From Enterovirga rhinocerotis (GTDB taxonomy: Bacteria > Pseudomonadota > Alphaproteobacteria > Rhizobiales > Beijerinckiaceae), in the NCBI RefSeq assembly GCF_004363955.1, contig NZ_SNZR01000015.1, positions 124,001 through 188,000 on the forward strand: DNA of 64,000 nucleotides, in the 5' to 3' direction. Numbering within the stretch: the first letter of the stretch is position 1; each line of letters starts with the position of its first letter. The notes under the pieces are model-generated. The model searched no databases. It was not told the origin of the DNA and saw nothing but the letters and a program-made list of their open reading frames with translations. The position numbers and the translations under genes are program-made. Positions 54,974-64,000 of this stretch are shown here, in pieces.

Positions 54974-55330
54974 ATGAGAATCCGTCTTTATCCGCTTGTC
55001 GCCCTGGTCGCCCTCGCCGGGCCGGCCGTGGCACAGACCCAGGCCCAGAGCCCGTCTCCCGCTCCGGCGGAAGCGCCGCAACCGGGCGTGATCGCGAGGG
55101 GCAGTTCGTCCGTGACGGTCGACGGCCTGCCGGCGGCTCGCTCCGGCGATGCCACCAGCAACGGCGGGGCCGGGGCGGTCGAGGGGTCGCCGAACGTCTT
55201 CATCAACGGCAAGCCCGCCGTGAGGGTCGGGGACCGGACGCGCTGCGGCGTCGTGGTGCAGGGCTCGTCCACGGTCTTCGTGAACGGCAGGCCGCTGGCG
55301 CGCGCAGGGGATGGCGTCTCGGATTGCTGA
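54974..55330 (+). CDS. Exported PAAR-like repeat protein
   Basis: A 118-residue protein with a signal peptide (MRIRLYPLVALVALAGPAVA, cleavage near AQTQ), a Pro/Ala linker, then PAAR-type beta repeats: GVIARGSSSVTVDGLPAARSGD, GSPNVFINGKPAVRVGDRTRC and GSSTVFVNGRPLARAGDGVSDC. PAAR proteins normally cap the type VI secretion spike and have no signal peptide; no T6SS genes are nearby. The periplasmic export makes a different role likely. ATG 54974 starts the signal peptide directly. Function unknown. Confidence 0.75.
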   Translation: MRIRLYPLVALVALAGPAVAQTQAQSPSPAPAEAPQPGVIARGSSSVTVDGLPAARSGDATSNGGAGAVEGSPNVFINGKPAVRVGDRTRCGVVVQGSSTVFVNGRPLARAGDGVSDC

Positions 55331-55366
55331 GCGTCCGGCGCGCCGGGTCCGAGGTCGCGCCGACAT

Positions 55367-55401
55367 GAAAAAAGCCGATGCGGCGCGAGGCCACATCGGC
55401 T
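55367..55401 (-). terminator. Terminator of exported-protein gene
   Basis: On the minus strand GCCGATGTGGC / GCCGCATCGGC (one G-U pair, CTCGC loop) is followed by TTTTTT, 25 bases after the stop of the gene at 55426-55911. Confidence 0.85.
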
Positions 55402-55425
55402 GCGAGGCTCCCGAAGGAGCGCTTC

Positions 55426-55911
55426 TTAACGGATCTGGATGCGCTGGCTGGTCGTCGCCTGGGCGGCGAGCGTATCGGCCATGTTGGTCGTCCCGGCGCC
55501 GATGAAGGCGACCGCCTGAGAGCCTGCGAGCGCGTTGTCGGCGCCGGTGCTGAGCGCGTTGGCCGCGTTCGCGATCGAATTCTTGGCTTGCTCCGCGAAG
55601 GGATTGGAAGCGCTCGGAGCAGCGACGCCCGACCCCGTGCCGAGCTTCGCATTCGCGATCGGCATCTCGCTGCCCGATGCCTTGAGCGCGGACATCATGT
55701 TCGCGGCAGGCGAGGACGCGGTGGGAAGGGAGAGAGCGCTGGACGGCGTGTTCAGCTTGGTGTCGGACACCGTGCTTCCGACCGAGGAAATCTGCGAGGA
55801 CACGCTGTTCGACAGGCTCGCCGGATCGAGATTTTGAGCCGCCGCTGCTCCCGCTGCCGTTACGGCGACGAAACCAACAAGAAACCGAACTGAAATCTTG
55901 CTCATTTCCAT
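55426..55911 (-). CDS. Exported protein, unknown function
   Basis: A 161-residue protein with a signal peptide (residues 1-26, VRFLVGFVAVTAAGAAAAQ). The mature part is rich in Ser, Ala and Asn (SLSNSVSSQISSVGSTVSD, ANMMSALKASGSE, AKNSIANAANALSTGADNAL) and looks largely helical, without Cys. Start ATG 55911 has AGAGGG five bases upstream; Met codons at 55905 and a TTG at 55923 are alternatives. A strong terminator follows. No family recognised. It forms part of a run of small exported genes between dnaN and def. Confidence 0.68.
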   Translation of the reverse strand: MEMSKISVRFLVGFVAVTAAGAAAAQNLDPASLSNSVSSQISSVGSTVSDTKLNTPSSALSLPTASSPAANMMSALKASGSEMPIANAKLGTGSGVAAPSASNPFAEQAKNSIANAANALSTGADNALAGSQAVAFIGAGTTNMADTLAAQATTSQRIQIR

Positions 55912-56085
55912 GATCCCTCTCAACTGACCTGATCTATACGTTTCAATGCGGCGTTTCGATGGCCTGGACGTGGATTTTCAATGTATCGGTCGAGCCGAGT
56001 CCGAATAGCTCTTGCGGTTTGCCGGCGATGGCTGTCTAGCTGTCGCGCGAACCGGCGGGCACCGCCGTTATGACGGGGTAGGACC

Positions 56086-56625
56086 ATGAAGTCACGGGTC
56101 GTTGCAGTTCTGGCCGGGACCGTTCTGGCCGTCGGGCTGGCGGGAGGCGCCGCGGCGCAGATCAGGCTCGACCGGCCGGCCGGTGGCGGCGGCGGTGGCT
56201 TGGGCGGCGGTGGCGGCGCCCCGCAGCAGCAGACCAATGTCATCGAGCGGATCTCGCCGGAAGCCGCCGTGCGCGTCCTGCAATCGGCCGGCTTCAAGGG
56301 TGGCCAGATGCTCAACCTCGATGGCGGCCTCAAGGCCGTGAAGATGGAGGTGAACGGCACGCCCGTCGTGGTCGGTCTCGTCGATTGCAAGCAGGACGGC
56401 TGTTCGAGCTACCTCTTCCTGACCAATTTCGGGAAGCAGCAGGTCAATGCCGATTTCCTGAACCGCTTCAACAGCAACAACCGCTTCGCGCGGCTCTACA
56501 CGAATGACGACGGCGCCGTCGTGCTGCAGCTCGACGGCCAGCTCTATGGCGGGGTCGGGCCCGGCAATTTCGCCGTTTCGGGCGCCATCTTCGGCAACGC
56601 CCTCAAGACCCTCCTGTCCAATTGA
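56086..56625 (+). CDS. Exported YbjN-domain protein
   Basis: A 179-residue protein with a signal peptide (VVAVLAGTVLAVGLAGGAAAQ, cleavage near residue 25), a Gly-rich stretch (residues about 31-44, GGGGGGLGGGGG), then a YbjN/type III chaperone-like domain: AAVRVLQSAGFKGGQML, VKMEVNGTPVVVGLVDCKQDGCSSYLFL, and FLNRFNSNNRFARLYTNDDGAVVLQLD. The family role is unclear (sensory-transduction-like in E. coli). Probably periplasmic. No RBS stronger than GGGGTAGGACC before the ATG. Confidence 0.75.
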   Translation: MKSRVVAVLAGTVLAVGLAGGAAAQIRLDRPAGGGGGGLGGGGGAPQQQTNVIERISPEAAVRVLQSAGFKGGQMLNLDGGLKAVKMEVNGTPVVVGLVDCKQDGCSSYLFLTNFGKQQVNADFLNRFNSNNRFARLYTNDDGAVVLQLDGQLYGGVGPGNFAVSGAIFGNALKTLLSN

Positions 56626-56678
56626 TCGGGACGGTCGGCTCCGCGCCGCGGCTCTCGTCTTGACCGAAGGGCTGCCCT

Positions 56679-57464
56679 TTGGCCGAGCCGGACAGCCATC
56701 CCGAAGGCGCGCCTGACGGCGGACCCGGCCGGCTTGCCCGGCCGCGTCCGACACTCCGCGTCGGCATCACCGGGCATCGCCCGAACAAGTTGCCGGGCGA
56801 TCTGCCGGAGCGCATCCGGCAGACGCTCGCCGGGACGATGCGCGCGATCGAGGCCTCGCTGCTGCGCCTTCAGGCGTCGAGCCGGCCTGGATGCCGGCTC
56901 GTCACGGCCCTTGCCGAAGGCGCCGACAGCCTCGCCGCGGAGGCGGCTCCCGCCCATTGGGAGCGCGAAGCGCTGCTGCCCATGCCGCGGGCGGTCTATG
57001 CTGCGGACTTCCTGCCCGAGGGCGAGACGACCAGCCCGGCTCTCGACGCCCTCGACCGCCATCTCGCCTGTGCCGCGTCGGTCACGGAACTGCCCCTCAT
57101 CGGGCGGGATCCGGCCCCCACCGGTGCCGCGCGCGACCGTCAGTACGAGGCGTTGGGGCGGGCTCTCGTCCGCCGGATCGATTGCCTGATCGCGGTCTGG
57201 GACGGGGCCGCGGCCGCAGGAATCGGCGGGACCGCGAGCGTGCTCGCCGAGGCCCTCGACCATGGCATGGGGGTCGTCTGGATCGATCCGGCCGCTCCCG
57301 ACGGCGCGCGCCTCATCGCGCGTCTCGAACAGGGGGAGGGCGCGCGCCCGGTCTCCGCGCCGGCCGACGACGGCGCGTTCGACGCGCTCGTTTGCACCGC
57401 GCTCGCAAGACAGGGTGCCCGGACCCGGTGCGACAGCGGCGCTTCGCCCGCAACGGGCGATTGA
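56679..57464 (+). CDS. SLOG-like nucleotide-binding-fold protein, unknown
   Basis: A 261-residue soluble protein. After an N-terminal Pro/Gly-rich 24 residues comes [14 protein letters not shown], the GHRPN start shared with SLOG-type Rossmann proteins, then [17 protein letters not shown] near residue 75, [20 protein letters not shown] near residue 170 and [24 protein letters not shown], the usual layout of a ligand-binding Rossmann fold (nucleotide or ribose phosphate). Some SLOG proteins act in anti-phage signalling with effectors, but no effector gene is adjacent. Start TTG 56679 is uncertain. It precedes def by 31 bases. Confidence 0.7.
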   Translation: MAEPDSHPEGAPDGGPGRLARPRPTLRVGITGHRPNKLPGDLPERIRQTLAGTMRAIEASLLRLQASSRPGCRLVTALAEGADSLAAEAAPAHWEREALLPMPRAVYAADFLPEGETTSPALDALDRHLACAASVTELPLIGRDPAPTGAARDRQYEALGRALVRRIDCLIAVWDGAAAAGIGGTASVLAEALDHGMGVVWIDPAAPDGARLIARLEQGEGARPVSAPADDGAFDALVCTALARQGARTRCDSGASPATGD

Positions 57465-57495
57465 CCACCCGCGGACGGCATCCTATCTCGCGCCG

Positions 57496-58017
57496 ATGGC
57501 CCTCAGAAAGATCCTGGAACTGCCGGATCACCGGTTGAAGCTCGTATCGGCGCCCGTCGGCACCGTGACGGACGAGATTCGCGCGCTTTCGGTCGACATG
57601 CTGGAGACGATGTACGATGCCCCGGGCATCGGTCTCGCCGCGATCCAGATCGGCGTACCGAAGCGGCTCGTCGTGATCGACACCGCCAAGAAGGATGAGG
57701 AGCGCCGGCCGATCGTCCTCGTCGATCCCGAGATCACCTGGACCTCCGAGGAGCTTCGCGTCCACGAGGAAGGCTGCCTCTCCATCCCGGACTATTACGA
57801 GGAGATCGAGCGGCCGGATCGTATCCGCTACCGCTACCGCGATCTCGAGGGCGTGGTGGTCGAGGCCGAGGCGGACGGGATCCTCGCGACCTGCCTCCAG
57901 CACGAGATCGACCATCTCGACGGGACGCTGTTCATCGACCACCTCTCGCGGCTCAAGCGCTCGCGCGTCGTGAAGAAATTCGAGAAGGCGGCAAAGCGCG
58001 ACGCCGCGGGCGGATGA
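57496..58017 (+). CDS. def: Peptide deformylase
   Basis: Removes the N-formyl group from nascent proteins; metalloenzyme. The 173-residue protein has all three motifs: [10 protein letters not shown] near residue 42, EGCLSIP near residue 93 (Cys metal ligand) and QHEIDHLDG near residue 136 (two His ligands and catalytic Glu). Length is typical. The stop region overlaps the fmt start by four bases (ATGA), so def and fmt, which remove and add the formyl group, are coupled. Confidence 0.96.
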   Translation: MALRKILELPDHRLKLVSAPVGTVTDEIRALSVDMLETMYDAPGIGLAAIQIGVPKRLVVIDTAKKDEERRPIVLVDPEITWTSEELRVHEEGCLSIPDYYEEIERPDRIRYRYRDLEGVVVEAEADGILATCLQHEIDHLDGTLFIDHLSRLKRSRVVKKFEKAAKRDAAGG

Positions 58018-58928
58018 GCCTGCGCGTCGTCTTTATGGGGACGCCGGCCTTTGCCGTTCCCGTGATGGAGGCCGTGGCGGAGGCGGGGCATGCGATCGTC
58101 GCGGCCTATACGCGCGCTCCGGCCGCGACGGGACGGGGGCTGAAGCAGCGGCCGTCGCCGGTCCATCAGGCGGCCGAAGGCCGGGGGATCCCGGTCCTGA
58201 CGCCGCCGAATTTCCGCGATCCGGCCGATCGCGCCGGGTTCGAGGCGCGTGAAGCCGATGTCGCCGTGGTCGTCGCCTACGGCCTGCTGCTGCCGAAGCC
58301 GATCCTGGACGCGCCGCGCCTCGGCTGCCTCAACCTCCATGCCTCGCTCCTTCCGCGCTGGCGCGGCGCGGCGCCGATCCACCGGGCCGTGATGGCCGGC
58401 GACGCGGAGACGGGCGTTGCGGTGATGCGGATGGAGGAGGGGCTCGATACCGGCCCCATCGGGCTCGAGACGCGCATTCCCATCGGCCGGGACCAGACGA
58501 CCGGAGACCTTCACGACATCCTCGCCGCCGAGGGCGCGCGCCTGATGGCTGAGGCACTCGGCCCCCTTGAAGCCGGGACGCTCGCCTTCCGGCCGCAGCC
58601 CGAGGACGGCGTCACCTATGCCCGCAAGATCGGCAACGAGGAGGCGCGAATCGACTGGAGCCAGCCGGCCGGGCGGGTGCACGATCTCGTGCGCGGCCTC
58701 TCTCCGGCGCCCGGTGCCTATGTCGAGCTCGATCTCGGCCGCGGTCCGGAGCGCATCAAGATCCTGAGGGGGAAGCCGGAAGCCGGCAGCGGCGAGCCCG
58801 GGACTGTCCTGCCGGGCGGCCTGATCGCCTGCGCGGATGGCGCCTACCGGCCGCTTCTCGTGCAGCGCCCGGGCAAGGGGCCGATCGAGGCGGACGCCTT
58901 CTGGCGCGGCGTCAAGCCGGCGGCCTGA
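58014..58928 (+). CDS. fmt: Methionyl-tRNA formyltransferase
   Basis: Formylates initiator Met-tRNA with 10-formyl-tetrahydrofolate. The 304-residue protein has [38 protein letters not shown], the [21 protein letters not shown] motif near residue 107 (catalytic Asn-His), and an S1-fold-like C-terminal domain with [15 protein letters not shown] overlaps def; truA starts 1 base after its stop. def-fmt-truA is a typical alphaproteobacterial translation operon. Confidence 0.96.
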   Translation: MSLRVVFMGTPAFAVPVMEAVAEAGHAIVAAYTRAPAATGRGLKQRPSPVHQAAEGRGIPVLTPPNFRDPADRAGFEAREADVAVVVAYGLLLPKPILDAPRLGCLNLHASLLPRWRGAAPIHRAVMAGDAETGVAVMRMEEGLDTGPIGLETRIPIGRDQTTGDLHDILAAEGARLMAEALGPLEAGTLAFRPQPEDGVTYARKIGNEEARIDWSQPAGRVHDLVRGLSPAPGAYVELDLGRGPERIKILRGKPEAGSGEPGTVLPGGLIACADGAYRPLLVQRPGKGPIEADAFWRGVKPAA

Positions 58929-58929
58929 G

Positions 58930-59676
58930 ATGCCCCGCTATCGGCTCGTCGTCGAGTATGACGGCACGCCCTTCTCGGGCTGGCAGCACCAGCGCAACGG
59001 CCGCTCCGTTCAGGAGGCCCTGGAGCGGGCGCTGGGGCGGTTCCTCGGCGAAGCCGTCCGGCTGCATTGCGCCGGCCGGACCGATGCCGGCGTCCATGCC
59101 TCGCATCAGGTCGTTCATTTCGACGTCGCGCGCGAATGGCGGCCCGATACGATCCGCGACGCTGCGAATGCGCATCTGCGTCCGGATCCCGTCGCCGTCG
59201 TCGCGGCCTTTGCGGCGCCGCAGACGTTTCACGCTCGCACCTCGGCGATCCGGCGGCACTACGTCTATCGCATCCTGAACCGCCGCTCCCCGCCGGCTCT
59301 GGACCGGACGCGTTACTGGCACGTGCCGTGGCGGCTCGACGCGGCGGTGATGCACGAGGCGGCGCAGACGCTGATCGGACGCCACGATTTCACGACCTTC
59401 CGCGCCTCGGAATGCCAGGCCAACAGTCCGATCCGGACGCTTGAGCAGCTCGACGTGACGCGGGAGGGCGACGAGATCCGCGTGAAGGCGGCGGCGCGGT
59501 CCTTTCTCCATCACCAGGTTCGCTCGCTCGTCGGCACGATCGCTCAGGCGGGGGGAGGGCGCTGGAGCGTGGCCCAGGTCCGGGCCGCGCTCGATGCCTG
59601 CGACCGGGCGGCCTGCGGCCCCCTCGCTCCCGCGGCGGGACTGACATTCGTCGGTGTCGATTACGAGGGGGAGTGA
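58930..59676 (+). CDS. truA: tRNA pseudouridine(38-40) synthase TruA
   Basis: Makes pseudouridine at positions 38-40 in the anticodon arm. The 248-residue protein has [19 protein letters not shown] start, the catalytic Asp in [19 protein letters not shown] near residue 52, [17 protein letters not shown] and [20 protein letters not shown] near residue 196. Length is typical. It ends within the 3' part of the convergent LysR gene (16-base overlap of the two stop regions). Confidence 0.95.
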   Translation: MPRYRLVVEYDGTPFSGWQHQRNGRSVQEALERALGRFLGEAVRLHCAGRTDAGVHASHQVVHFDVAREWRPDTIRDAANAHLRPDPVAVVAAFAAPQTFHARTSAIRRHYVYRILNRRSPPALDRTRYWHVPWRLDAAVMHEAAQTLIGRHDFTTFRASECQANSPIRTLEQLDVTREGDEIRVKAAARSFLHHQVRSLVGTIAQAGGGRWSVAQVRAALDACDRAACGPLAPAAGLTFVGVDYEGE

Positions 59677-60602
59677 GCCGTCCCCGCGTCGGGCCGCCAG
59701 TACCGCCAGGGCGGCGGGTCGGAGAAGGATTCGTCGAGGAAGTCGAGAAAGGCCCGGACCCGCGTGCTGAGATGCCGCCGGCTCTGGTAGACGACGTAGA
59801 TCGGATCCTCTTCGTGACTCTGGTGGTCGGGGAACAGCTCGACCAGTTCGCCTGAGGCGAGAGAATCGGCGACCTGGAATTCGGTCAGGCGCACGATCCC
59901 CATCCCGGTCCGCGCCAAGGCCATCAGCATCGAGGCCTGGTTGCTGAGGACGGCGGCGTCGATATCGAGCGCGCGCGATGGCGAACCCTCGCCGCGGACC
60001 GTCCAGATCCGCGCGCCGATGCTCGGGATGAAGTTCAGGCAGACATGCCGGTCGAGGTCGTCGGGGTGGGACGGGGCGCCGTGGGCGGCCAGATAGTCCG
60101 GCGCCGCGCAGATGATCCAGCGCGTGCTTGAGAAGCGGCGCGCGACGAGCGAGGAATCGTGCAGCGCTCCCACCTGGATGGCGACGTCCATCCCCTCTCC
60201 GAGGAGGTTGCCGGGATCGATTCGCAACTGGACCTCGACCTTGAGCAGGGGATGCCGCCGGCAGAATCCCTGCAGCCTCGGCGCGAGGGCATGGGTCGCG
60301 AAGATCGGCATGGAGCGGATCCGTAGCGTCTCCCGTCCGACATGGCCCGAGAACACGGCGGCATCGGCCGCCTCCACGGCTTCGATCGCGGCCAGGCTCG
60401 CCTTGTAAAAGGTTTCACCCTCGGGGGTCAGCGCGATCGCGCGGTGGGCGCGTCGGAACAGAAGGACCCCGAGCCTGGCCTCGATCCGCGAGATCAACTT
60501 GCTGACGGCCGAGGGCGTCAGAGCGAGATTGCGTGCGGCGGCCGAGAAGCTGCCGTCCTCCGCGGCGCGGACGAAGACGAGCATTTCGGCGTAGCGGTTC
60601 AT
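59661..60602 (-). CDS. LysR-family transcriptional regulator
   Basis: A 313-residue LysR regulator. The N-terminal winged helix has [36 protein letters not shown] (about residues 9-45) and the effector-binding domain follows (residues about 90-300), with [18 protein letters not shown] and [19 protein letters not shown]. It diverges from the Baeyer-Villiger monooxygenase gene with about 181 bases between starts, and is therefore the likely regulator of that locus. The inducer would be a ketone, ester or their products. Confidence 0.9.
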   Translation of the reverse strand: MNRYAEMLVFVRAAEDGSFSAAARNLALTPSAVSKLISRIEARLGVLLFRRAHRAIALTPEGETFYKASLAAIEAVEAADAAVFSGHVGRETLRIRSMPIFATHALAPRLQGFCRRHPLLKVEVQLRIDPGNLLGEGMDVAIQVGALHDSSLVARRFSSTRWIICAAPDYLAAHGAPSHPDDLDRHVCLNFIPSIGARIWTVRGEGSPSRALDIDAAVLSNQASMLMALARTGMGIVRLTEFQVADSLASGELVELFPDHQSHEEDPIYVVYQSRRHLSTRVRAFLDFLDESFSDPPPWRYWRPDAGTAHSPS

Positions 60603-60612
60603 GGCTCGAAGT

Positions 60613-60627
60613 GTGAATTCAGTTCAC
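60613..60627. promoter_or_regulatory. Inverted repeat in LysR/monooxygenase intergenic region
   Basis: GTGAA-TTCAG-TTCAC: 5-base perfect arms with a 5-base centre, 11 bases from the LysR start codon. LysR regulators commonly bind partial dyads near their own promoter; the fit to the T-N11-A rule is loose. Candidate only. Confidence 0.35.
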
Positions 60628-60783
60628 GCAGGGTTTGAATTCTAGGAAATGGATTGATCCCGCGCAAGCGATTATGGTGGTAGCCCTGTTGCGCGGATTG
60701 AGGGCGGACACTCGCCTCGCGCCACCAAAAAATACAGCGCCGAGCCAAAGGCTCCCGCGCGTCGAGATTGGAGGAGAGACACA

Positions 60784-62409
<1,626 letters not shown>

Positions 62410-62446
62410 GAGACCGGCTCCCGCCGGCGGACGAACGCTGCGGGAC

Positions 62447-62465
62447 GGCGGGCCTCGGGCCCGCC
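62447..62465. repeat. GC-rich hairpin after monooxygenase gene
   Basis: GGCGGGC / GCCCGCC, 7-base perfect arms with a CTCGG loop, in the 180-base gap between the monooxygenase and esterase genes. No T-run. It may modulate read-through between the genes. Confidence 0.4.
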
Positions 62466-62589
62466 TCGAGAGACGCGGGCAGGTGCGCCCGCGAGGGGCG
62501 CCGCCCGCTGCTGCGGCGCCCTGCGAACGACACCGCCAAATCAACCACCCGGTCACGATGCCGGTTCGGGAAGGACTTGAGGAGAGGCC

Positions 62590-63585
62590 ATGCGGGCAGT
62601 CCATCCGGACGTGGAGGCGCTCATCGCGGCCGGCAAGGCTGCGGGCAGCCTGCCGTTCGAGGCGATGTCGCCGGACGAGGCGCGCCGCGCCTATGCATCG
62701 CGCCGCGATCTCCTGCAGCTTCCGCCCGATGCCGTGTCCGAGAAGCGCGACATCACGATCGCGGGCCCCGGCGGTCCGCTCGCGCTCCGGCTGTATCGCC
62801 CGGTCGGCGCGACGGCTGACGAGATCCTGCCCTGCCTCGTCTACATGCATGGCGGCGGCTGGGTCTTCGGCAATCTCGAATCCCACGACGGGCTCTGCTG
62901 CCGCCTCGCGAACGAGGCGGGGTGCTGCGTCGTCGCCGTCGATTACCGCCTCGCGCCCGAGCATCCGTTCCCTGCCGCCGTCGAGGATTGCGCGTCGGCC
63001 TATGGCCACGTGGCGCGCGAGGCGGGCTCTCTCCGGGTCGACCCGGGGCGTCTCGCGCTCGGCGGCGACAGCGCGGGCGGCAACCTTGCGGCGGTCCTCG
63101 CGATCATGGCGCGCGACGGGAGCCTAGCCCCCGCCCGGTTCCAGATCCTCCTCTATCCCGTGGTCGATCTCGACCGGACGATCGAGGATTACGGGCCGAA
63201 CAGCCCAGGAATGACGATCACCGGGGCGACGATGGCGTATTTCCTCGACCACTACGCGCCGGACGTCTCGACGCGCGCGGATTGGCGGGCCTCGCCGATC
63301 AAGGCCGCGACGCTTGCCGGGCTCCCGCCCGCGCTGGTCGTGACCTGCGGCCACGATCCGCTGGGGGAGGAAGGGCGGCGTTATGCGGAGCGGCTGGAGC
63401 GGGACGGCGTGGCCGTGACGGCGCTGCATCTCGCCGATCAGACGCACGGCATCCTGACCATGACGAAAGTGATTCGTCCGACGGCCGGCATCATCGCCTA
63501 TGTGGGTGCCGCGCTGCGTGGAGCGTTCCAGAGCGCCCCGTCCGGCGACGCGCCGGCGGCAGCGACCGGAGCGGCCGGGCATTGA
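62590..63585 (+). CDS. Alpha/beta-hydrolase esterase, hormone-sensitive-lipase family
   Basis: A 331-residue HSL-family esterase. The oxyanion-hole motif is HGGGWVFG near residue 91, the nucleophile Ser sits in GDSAGGN near residue 164, Asp is in CGHDPLGEEG near residue 255 and His in ADQTHGIL near residue 285. No signal peptide. It probably hydrolyses the ester or lactone made by the adjacent Baeyer-Villiger monooxygenase; that link is inference from context. GAGGAGAG precedes the ATG. Confidence 0.9.
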   Translation: MRAVHPDVEALIAAGKAAGSLPFEAMSPDEARRAYASRRDLLQLPPDAVSEKRDITIAGPGGPLALRLYRPVGATADEILPCLVYMHGGGWVFGNLESHDGLCCRLANEAGCCVVAVDYRLAPEHPFPAAVEDCASAYGHVAREAGSLRVDPGRLALGGDSAGGNLAAVLAIMARDGSLAPARFQILLYPVVDLDRTIEDYGPNSPGMTITGATMAYFLDHYAPDVSTRADWRASPIKAATLAGLPPALVVTCGHDPLGEEGRRYAERLERDGVAVTALHLADQTHGILTMTKVIRPTAGIIAYVGAALRGAFQSAPSGDAPAAATGAAGH

Positions 63586-63721
63586 GTCCCTCTGCAGAGG
63601 TAATCAGGGTGCGCGCCAATAAACCGGCTTGCGCAAGATCGAGGGAATGGCCAGGGTTCATCCCGACGTCAAACAAGACGAGCGGGGGGGAAAACCCTCA
63701 GAGATACCAGGGAGGAATGGA

Positions 63722-64000
63722 ATGAGTGAGATCAAGAGCGGTATCGGGCGCCGCACCTTCATCGGCGGTGCCGTTGCCGGAGCCGCGGTCACTGGCTTCC
63801 CGCATATCGCGGGCGCCCAGGCGAAGGTCATCAAGGTCGGCATGCCGACGATCCTGTCGGGCCGCGTCGCGATCCTTGGAACGTCGAGCATTCCCGGCGT
63901 CCAGGTCGCGTTCAACGCCATCAACGCCGCCGGCGGCATCGATGGGCGCAAGCTCGAACTGGTCACCCGCGATTCCAAGGGCCGTCCGGACGAGGCGGCG
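63722..64000 (+). CDS. ABC transporter solute-binding protein, branched-chain amino-acid type, partial
   Basis: Start of a periplasmic binding protein; the gene runs off the right edge after 93 codons. The N-terminus is a twin-arginine-type signal (GRRTFIGGAVAGAAVTGFPH, cleavage near AGA), followed by VIKVGMPTILSGRVAILGTS and AFNAINAAGGIDGRKLELV, which is the LivK/amide-binding class I start. GGAGG lies about 7 bases upstream of the ATG. These systems carry amino acids, amides or aromatic and aliphatic acids; in this locus it may import the substrate of the monooxygenase/esterase route. Confidence 0.85.
   Translation, partial: MSEIKSGIGRRTFIGGAVAGAAVTGFPHIAGAQAKVIKVGMPTILSGRVAILGTSSIPGVQVAFNAINAAGGIDGRKLELVTRDSKGRPDEAA

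Overview
The window is GC-rich, densely coded DNA from an alphaproteobacterial chromosome, most likely Hyphomicrobiales (Rhizobiales) and perhaps near the Methylobacteriaceae/Beijerinckiaceae/Salinarimonadaceae; the order is firmer than the family. The pointers are a MucR/Ros regulator, a circularly permuted two-piece tmRNA gene, the fumC/DUF4169/ribbon-helix-helix and sspB/thyA neighbourhood, hflKC-DUF2065-degP, petABC, and def-fmt-truA. About 57 genes are supported. No CRISPR array, rRNA, tRNA or prophage was seen.

Layout. 1-7 kb: the end of ureE with a very histidine-rich tail, a mucR-like gene without zinc ligands, and RNA-modification and repair genes (rlmJ, recF, a GNAT gene, tadA, rluB-like, rsmD). 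7-11.7 kb: an IS5-type transposase remnant beside a lower-GC GNAT gene, a DUF3616 protein, kdsD and an outer-membrane beta-barrel protein. 11.7-18.8 kb: a catabolic-looking block with a GntR/FCD regulator, a Fe3+/organic-anion-type ABC transporter split over two divergent units, a class III CoA-transferase and an HMG-CoA-lyase-like enzyme. 18.8-28.2 kb: a decayed diguanylate cyclase gene, uvrD/pcrA, a polytopic membrane protein, an S9 peptidase coupled to a thioesterase, and a D-lactate-dehydrogenase-type flavoenzyme.

28.2-37.2 kb: an AsmA-family protein, a fumC operon that carries a ccdAB toxin-antitoxin pair, a membrane protein with a CBS-like tail, a P450 and sspB. 37.3-46.7 kb: thyA-folA, hflK-hflC-DUF2065, a DegP-type protease, mtnP and the cytochrome bc1 operon petABC. 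46.8-53.2 kb: a MATE exporter, an RTX-type protein with five exactly spaced 86-residue repeats behind a perfect 20-bp-arm hairpin, and an MsbA-like ABC exporter. 53.3-60 kb: permuted ssrA, dnaN, small exported proteins including a PAAR-like one, a SLOG-like protein, and def-fmt-truA. 59.7-64 kb: a LysR regulator divergent from a Baeyer-Villiger monooxygenase, an HSL-type esterase and the start of an ABC solute-binding protein, together suggesting uptake and cleavage of a ketone or ester carbon source.

Most of the window is housekeeping. The less explained parts are the 11.7-18.8 kb pathway, the TA pair inside the fumC operon, the hairpin upstream of the RTX gene, the exported PAAR-like protein, the standalone SLOG-like protein and the monooxygenase/esterase locus. 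I did not find a clearly new multi-gene defence or secretion system.
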